DNA of 64,000 bases, taken from contig JAJAGP010000016.1 of the NCBI GenBank assembly GCA_025084515.1, positions 1,129,877-1,193,876 of the forward strand. The letters run 5' to 3'. Below, one piece after another: positions 59,700-64,000 of the stretch. The DNA is from Ancistrus triradiatus. Its lineage: Eukaryota > Chordata > Actinopteri > Siluriformes > Loricariidae. Each line of letters opens with the position of its first letter. The stretch's first letter is position 1. The notes below the pieces were generated by a model that saw only the letters and a program-made list of their open reading frames with translations, ran no database searches and had not been told where the DNA came from. A program made the translations under genes and the position numbers.

Positions 59700-60000
59700 A
59701 AAATGAAGCACCTAGAAAAGTTATATTGCTGAAAATTCAGCATGCAGTTATCTCGCAAGCAGATACTGATAAGCCACCAGGTCTTGCCACAAGAGGGTGT
59801 AAAAATGCATGAATGTGTTGACACAATGGACAGTGTGTCAAGGACTCTCAGGACCACCTCCAAGGTGACAACCGCATTAGAGGTTAAATATTTGGGACTT
59901 CCCATCAGCTTCTAGAACTGAAGAAACTTCTCTTTTGGATGAGAAGTGAAACATCTTCAAAAGCCAAGATGATGTCTAACTGCCTTCAACTCAACATTCA
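59700..60000. repeat. Unclassified fish repeat piece
   Basis: CTTTTGGATGAGAAGTGAAA next to GAACTGAAGAAACTTCTC matches a phrase I recall from a widespread fish retroelement 3' end; family not assigned. Confidence 0.3.
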
Positions 60001-60717
60001 AGTCCATTGTTCAATGTTTTCCTGATGGTGGGCTGATGAACATTAAAATTAGTCAATGTGAGAAAGGCCTTTATTTGCTTAGAATTTAACCCAGCCTTCT
60101 CTGTGACCTTGCAAACTATTACACTCATTGCTCATGGAGCAAACATTGTTGGTGGGCCACTCCTGGGGCAGGTAACAATGGTCTTGAATTTGTCCACAAT
60201 GTATCGGTGGATTGGTAGAGGCATCAAAACTGTGGTAGCCTAACGGTTAAGGTACTGGACTATGGACCAAGAGGTCCAGGGTTCAAATCCCACCTCTGCC
60301 AAGCTGCCACTGTTGGGTCCTTGAGCAAGGCCCTTAACCCACAATTGCTTGGATTGTAAGACTGTATCAATTGTAAGTCACTCTGGATAAGGGCGTCTGC
60401 TAAATGCTGTAAATGTAAATCAAAAACATAATTTGTTTAGGCCATGATACACTTCCACAGACATGTGAATATCACACTTCGACAGATGTTCTTTAAAAGC
60501 AGGCTGCCTACTCGCACTGGACTGTCATCCTCTGATTGAAAACACCAGATTCCAATTTCACCGTCAAATTAATTGTTAATCCTAGAGTTTCACACATTTC
60601 TGTCACTCACTAATATGCATCTTTGTCTCATTTGTTGAATTGGGTTCTCTATCAACATTCCTATGACTTTTGATTATATTTTATGTCATATTTATGCAGA
60701 AACTTTAACGCACCACT
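60001..60717 (-). mobile_element. Tc1/mariner family A fragment, split by a SINE
   Basis: Antisense text equivalent to 13500-14200 (GTTTTCCTGATGGTGGGCTG ... CAAATTAATTGTTAATCCTA), ending AACGCACCACTGGA. Interrupted at 60228-60420. Confidence 0.75.
60228..60420 (+). mobile_element. tRNA-derived V-SINE, full length, nested in Tc1
   Basis: ACTGTGGTAGCCTAACGGTT head, GGGTTCAAATCCC, complete V-domain and AAATGTAAAT tail. Among the best-preserved copies, consistent with recent insertion. Confidence 0.88.
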
Positions 60718-60763
60718 GGAAATACTAATACTACTTTGATAATAACAGCATATCGATGTATAG

Positions 60764-60950
60764 CAGTGTTTCTCAATCCTAGTCCTGGCACCCCACCGCT
60801 CTGCACAATTAGTGCTTCTCCTGTTCAAACACACCCACTTTAACTCAATAAAGAGCTTGTTAATGAGCTGAGCAGTTGGATCAGATGTGTTAGGAGCAGG
60901 AAAACACTAAAACATGCAGAGCGGTGGGGCACCAGTACCAGGATCTCTCA
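60764..60950. mobile_element. Short foldback MITE (hAT-like)
   Basis: Left arm TCTCAATCCTAGTCCTGGCA and right arm ACCAGTACCAGGATCTCTCA are imperfect complements; CACCCCACCGCTCTGCA pairs with TGCAGAGCGGTGGGGCA. About 187 bp in all. Confidence 0.65.
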
Positions 60951-61047
60951 CTCATGTATCATGTCCTAATCACTTCTATAGTGGAAAATATTGTGATAAC
61001 TATAACCCTCATCACATACGTGATCGTACTTGGCAGATAAAATTTAC

Positions 61048-61096
61048 ATTTTACATTTACAGCATTTAGCAGACGCCCTTATCCAGAGCAACTTAT
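61048..61096 (-). mobile_element. V-SINE tail fragment
   Basis: TTTACATTTACAGCATTTAG followed by CAGACGCCCTTATCCAGAGC; only the 3' tail of the SINE is present. Confidence 0.7.
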
Positions 61097-61228
61097 AGAA
61101 GTGCTTTGTATTCTTCCTAGTAGACAAGACCTCATGTTAGTACAAGTAAGCAGTAACCCAAGAACACAATCCAACTACAACTTGCTAGGATCTGATGTAG
61201 ATAAATCAACAAAACACTCAAGCAAAGT

Positions 61229-61251
61229 AAAAAAAAAAAAAAAAAAAAAAA
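61229..61251. repeat. Poly(A) tract
   Basis: Run of about 23 A; the downstream neighbour is a Tc1 end fragment. Confidence 0.9.
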
Positions 61252-61269
61252 CCTATGCATATATATTTA

Positions 61270-61440
61270 TTTTGGATCATTTTCCTCAATAAATAAATGA
61301 CCAAGTATAATATTTTGTCTCATTTGTTTAACTGGGTTCTCTTTATCTACTTTTGTGAGAATCTGATGAAGTTTTAGGTCATATTTATGCAGAAATATAG
61401 AAAATTCTAAAGGGTTCACAAACTTTCAAGCACCACTGTA
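61270..61440. mobile_element. Isolated Tc1 family A terminal repeat
   Basis: About 170 bp matching only the right inverted terminal repeat (ends CTTTCAAGCACCACTGTA); no transposase or left end nearby. Confidence 0.8.
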
Positions 61441-62168
61441 TATAATTTAATGTATATGAATTTAATGCCAGAACTCAGGTCATTCACTTTGAAATATTGA
61501 AAAAAATTATCTAAATTTTGCATATTCAAGTTCTTTCTATTTGTTATAAATATCTATGGAGAATTCTGAGAAGTTGCCTGGACCAACATGGCGACGACGT
61601 TGATGCATTTTCCAGCGGCCAAAGGTGGCGTCTAGGTATAAAGGTCTATGTTTTCACTGGTACTCAAGCCTTGCTCAGTTGGGACCTAGATACAATATCT
61701 GTAAAGCTGCTTTGAGACAACATTTAATTGTAACTGGTTGTGTGGAGAGGCTGGAGGAGGAGAGGATGGACAAAAGACCACTGCAACTGCAATCGCTTCT
61801 GAGCCTAGAATGATGGACTGGTGCCCTGTTCAGGACAGGAGATCACATTTCATGTAGCACCAGACCCCACTCACCCAGCAGCCCCAACCACGATAACTCA
61901 GGGGTAAAACAAAAAAACAAAAAATGTAAATAATACTCTCCTCCCCAACAACAGGTGTGTTAACACATGGGCTGTGGCTCAAAACACATACAGCTGTTCG
62001 CCACAATGTCAAAATACAAAAGTCATGGCACTATGACTTTTGTATACTAAGTTGAGAGAACTTAGTGTGGTAGTACAGGATTTAGATGCAGCCATGATGA
62101 CGTAAAAGGGCTGTGCGATATGACCAAAGGTTCATCCCGATATGTCGCTTCATATCCCGATAACAATA
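61441..62168. other. Unassigned DNA upstream of tsg101 exon 2
   Basis: Contains GACCAACATGGCGACGACGT near 61580, followed by text resembling a common fish repeat ending. No convincing tsg101 first exon on the minus strand. Confidence 0.4.
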
Positions 62169-63561
62169 TACAGTGGGGCAAAAAAGTATTTAGTCAGCCA
62201 CTGATTGTGCAAGTTCTTCTACTTAGAAAGACGAGAGAGATCTGTCATTTTCATCATAAGTACACTTCAACTATGAGAGACAAAATGAGAGGAGAGAGAA
62301 AAAAAAAAAATAAATAAAAAGTCTTCACCAGGTTTGCACACACCGTAGCTGGTATTTTGGCCCATTCCTCCATGCAGATCTCCTCTAGAGCAGTGATGTT
62401 TTGGGACAACACAGACTTTCAACTCCCTCCACAAATTTTCCACTCCTTCGTTGCCCGAGCGGTATGTTTGGGATCATTGTCATTCTGGAAGACCCAGCCA
62501 CGTTCCATCTTCAATGCTCTCACTGATGGAAGGAGGTTTTGGCTTAAAATCTCACGATACATGGCCCCGTTCATTCTTCCCTTAACACGGATCAGTCGTC
62601 CTGTCCCCTCTGCAGAAAAACAGCCCCAAAGCATGATGTTTCCACCCCCATGCTTCACAGTAGGTATGGTGTTCTTGGGATGCATGTTCTTGGGGAGTTT
62701 TTTTACCAAAAAGTTCTATTTTGGTTTCATCTGACCACATGATATTCTCCCAATCCTCTTCTGGATCATCCATATTTCTCTCTGGCAAACATCTGACAGG
62801 CCTGGACATGTACTGGCTTAAGCAGGGGGACACGCCTGGCACTGCAGGATCTGAGTTCCCTCTCGGCGCAGTGTGTTTCTGATGGTAGCCTTTGATACTT
62901 TGGGTCCCAGCTCTCTGCAGGTCATTCATCAGGTCCCTCCGTTGTAGTTCCTGGGATTTTTGCTCACTGTTCTCATGATCATTTTGACCCCACGGGATGA
63001 GATCTTGCGTGGAGCCCCAGATCGAGGGACATTATCAGTGGTCTTGTATGTCTTCCATTTTCTTACAATTGCTCCCACAGTTGATTTATTCACACCAACC
63101 TGCTTGCCTATTGTAGATTCACTCTTCCCAGCCTGGTGGCAGGTCTACCATTTTCTTCCTGGTGGTCCTTCAACAGCTCTTTGGTCTTGGCCATGGTTGA
63201 GTTGAGTCTGACTGTTTGAGGCTGTGGACAGGTGTCTTTTATACAGATAACGAGGTCAACCAGGTGCCATTAATACAGGTAATGAGTGGAGGACAGAAGA
63301 GCTTCTTATAGAAGAAGTTACAGGTCTGTGAGAGCCAGAAACAATGCTTGTTTGTGGGTGACCAAATATTTACATTCCACCATGATTTACAATTAAATTC
63401 TTTAAAAATCCTACAATGTGATTTAGTGGATTTTTTTTTTCTCATTTTGTCTCTCATAGCTGAAGTGTACCTATGATGAAAATTACAGACCTCTCTCATC
63501 TTTCTAAGTAGAAGAACTTGCACAATCAGTGGCTGACTAAATACTTTTTTGCCCCACTGTA
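62169..63561 (-). mobile_element. Tc1/mariner family B, copy 5
   Basis: TA-bounded ends TACAGTGGGGCAAAAAAGTA and TTTTTTGCCCCACTGTA. Antisense transposase with internal deletions: the frame at 62709-62419 keeps VKHGGGNIMLWGCFSAEGTG and QNDNDPKHTARATKEW, then jumps into KICGGS, losing the third catalytic block. Confidence 0.88.
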
Positions 63562-63660
63562 CTTTCTCATATTTAATTACACTTATTTTTATTTAGAACC
63601 TTGTGAAAATTGTTAAGCATATAACAAAATATAAAAGAGTAACATATGTAGGTTTAATAG

Positions 63661-64000
63661 CAATGCACCGAGAGCAATTTTCTTAGCCGATTCCTATTTA
63701 CATTTTTTAACATATGACCGGCCGATTCAGATTCTTTCTAAGAATTATAGATGCCAGCACACACAATTTTTATTCAACTTTCATTTCAATGGAAACTGTT
63801 TCACTGTTAAAGAAAGATAGCAGGGGCTGATGTCTTGTGCCTGGCTCTGCGCTCTGGCTAGCTTTAGCTTTAGCCTCTTGGCCTTTCTTAGCATTGTCAA
63901 ACTCCACATATTGAGCATGGTGACGCTGCTTAAAACATGTTATTAAATTCATGTTCCAAACGTTTTCAGAGTAGTCCTTCCACTGCTTGTTTTCGCCCTG
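63661..64000 (-). mobile_element. hAT-type element, left part (runs off the window)
   Basis: Begins CAATGCACCGAGAGCAATTT, then GACCGGCCGATTC, like the ends of fish hAT elements (CAGTGCACCG type). The minus-strand frame from the right edge to 63770 reads WNMNLITCFKQRHHAQYVEF, resembling the C-terminal part of a BED zinc finger, and then stops. It is a fragment or an internally deleted element. Confidence 0.6.

Noticed and set aside
905..60420. Functional tRNA genes at the A/B-box motifs
   Set aside because: Each occurs in the same SINE context with a V-domain and AAATGTA tail, and none folds as a proper cloverleaf in my reading.
61560..61640. ATGGCGACGACG text as a possible gene start or tsg101 first exon
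   Set aside because: It is on the plus strand, whereas tsg101 runs on the minus strand; the downstream frame is short and text resembles a repeat.
1..64000. CRISPR arrays, operons, bacterial-type defence systems
   Set aside because: No regularly spaced short repeats or such genes; the sequence is vertebrate nuclear DNA.

Overview
This is animal nuclear DNA, almost certainly from a ray-finned (teleost) fish. It has intron-containing vertebrate genes with GT-AG junctions, AT-rich introns, and a very dense load of fish-type repeats: Tc1/mariner elements, V-domain tRNA-SINEs, pogo MITEs, PIF/Harbinger, hAT and Ty3/gypsy remnants. The SINE and Tc1 families resemble those of catfishes and their relatives. 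That placement is from memory and is tentative. There are no bacterial features.

Three protein-coding genes can be read. (1) ldha copy 1 (+ strand): TATA promoter with hypoxia-type ACGTG sites near 25280-25362, a non-coding first exon ending at 25466, and coding exons 28681-33210. (2) ldha copy 2 (+): a tandem duplicate, coding exons 39481-44223. Both copies splice to an intact 333-residue L-lactate dehydrogenase with identical exon phases. (3) tsg101 (- strand): nine coding exons from 59558 down to the stop at 46107, giving 376 residues. Only the short first coding exon is missing, and it probably lies beyond the right edge. ldha copy 2 and tsg101 converge tail to tail. The LDHA-TSG101 neighbourhood is conserved in vertebrates.

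Layout: 1-25 kb is gene-poor and filled with repeats (MITE, satellite-like tract, SINEs, two pogo MITEs, a Ty3/gypsy pol fragment with an LTR piece, a solo LTR, four Tc1 copies). 25-34 kb is ldha copy 1. 34-39 kb is a spacer of nested or decayed Tc1 elements with a possible alternative promoter for copy 2. 39-45 kb is ldha copy 2, whose 3' UTR carries a MITE with perfect 15-bp ends. 45-60 kb is tsg101, with introns full of Tc1, SINE, palindromic and Harbinger insertions. 60-64 kb holds Tc1 fragments, a foldback element and the end of a hAT element.

The most interesting signal is the ldha pair. Copy 2 differs from copy 1 at 20 residues, and several of these match what I recall of the LDH-B isozyme (Gln31, Tyr173, Phe186, Tyr282). 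Exons 3-4 are almost identical between copies while exons 2 and 5 are much more diverged, which suggests local gene conversion. The copies also differ in 5' context and in the transposons they have gained. Divergence counts are hand counts.
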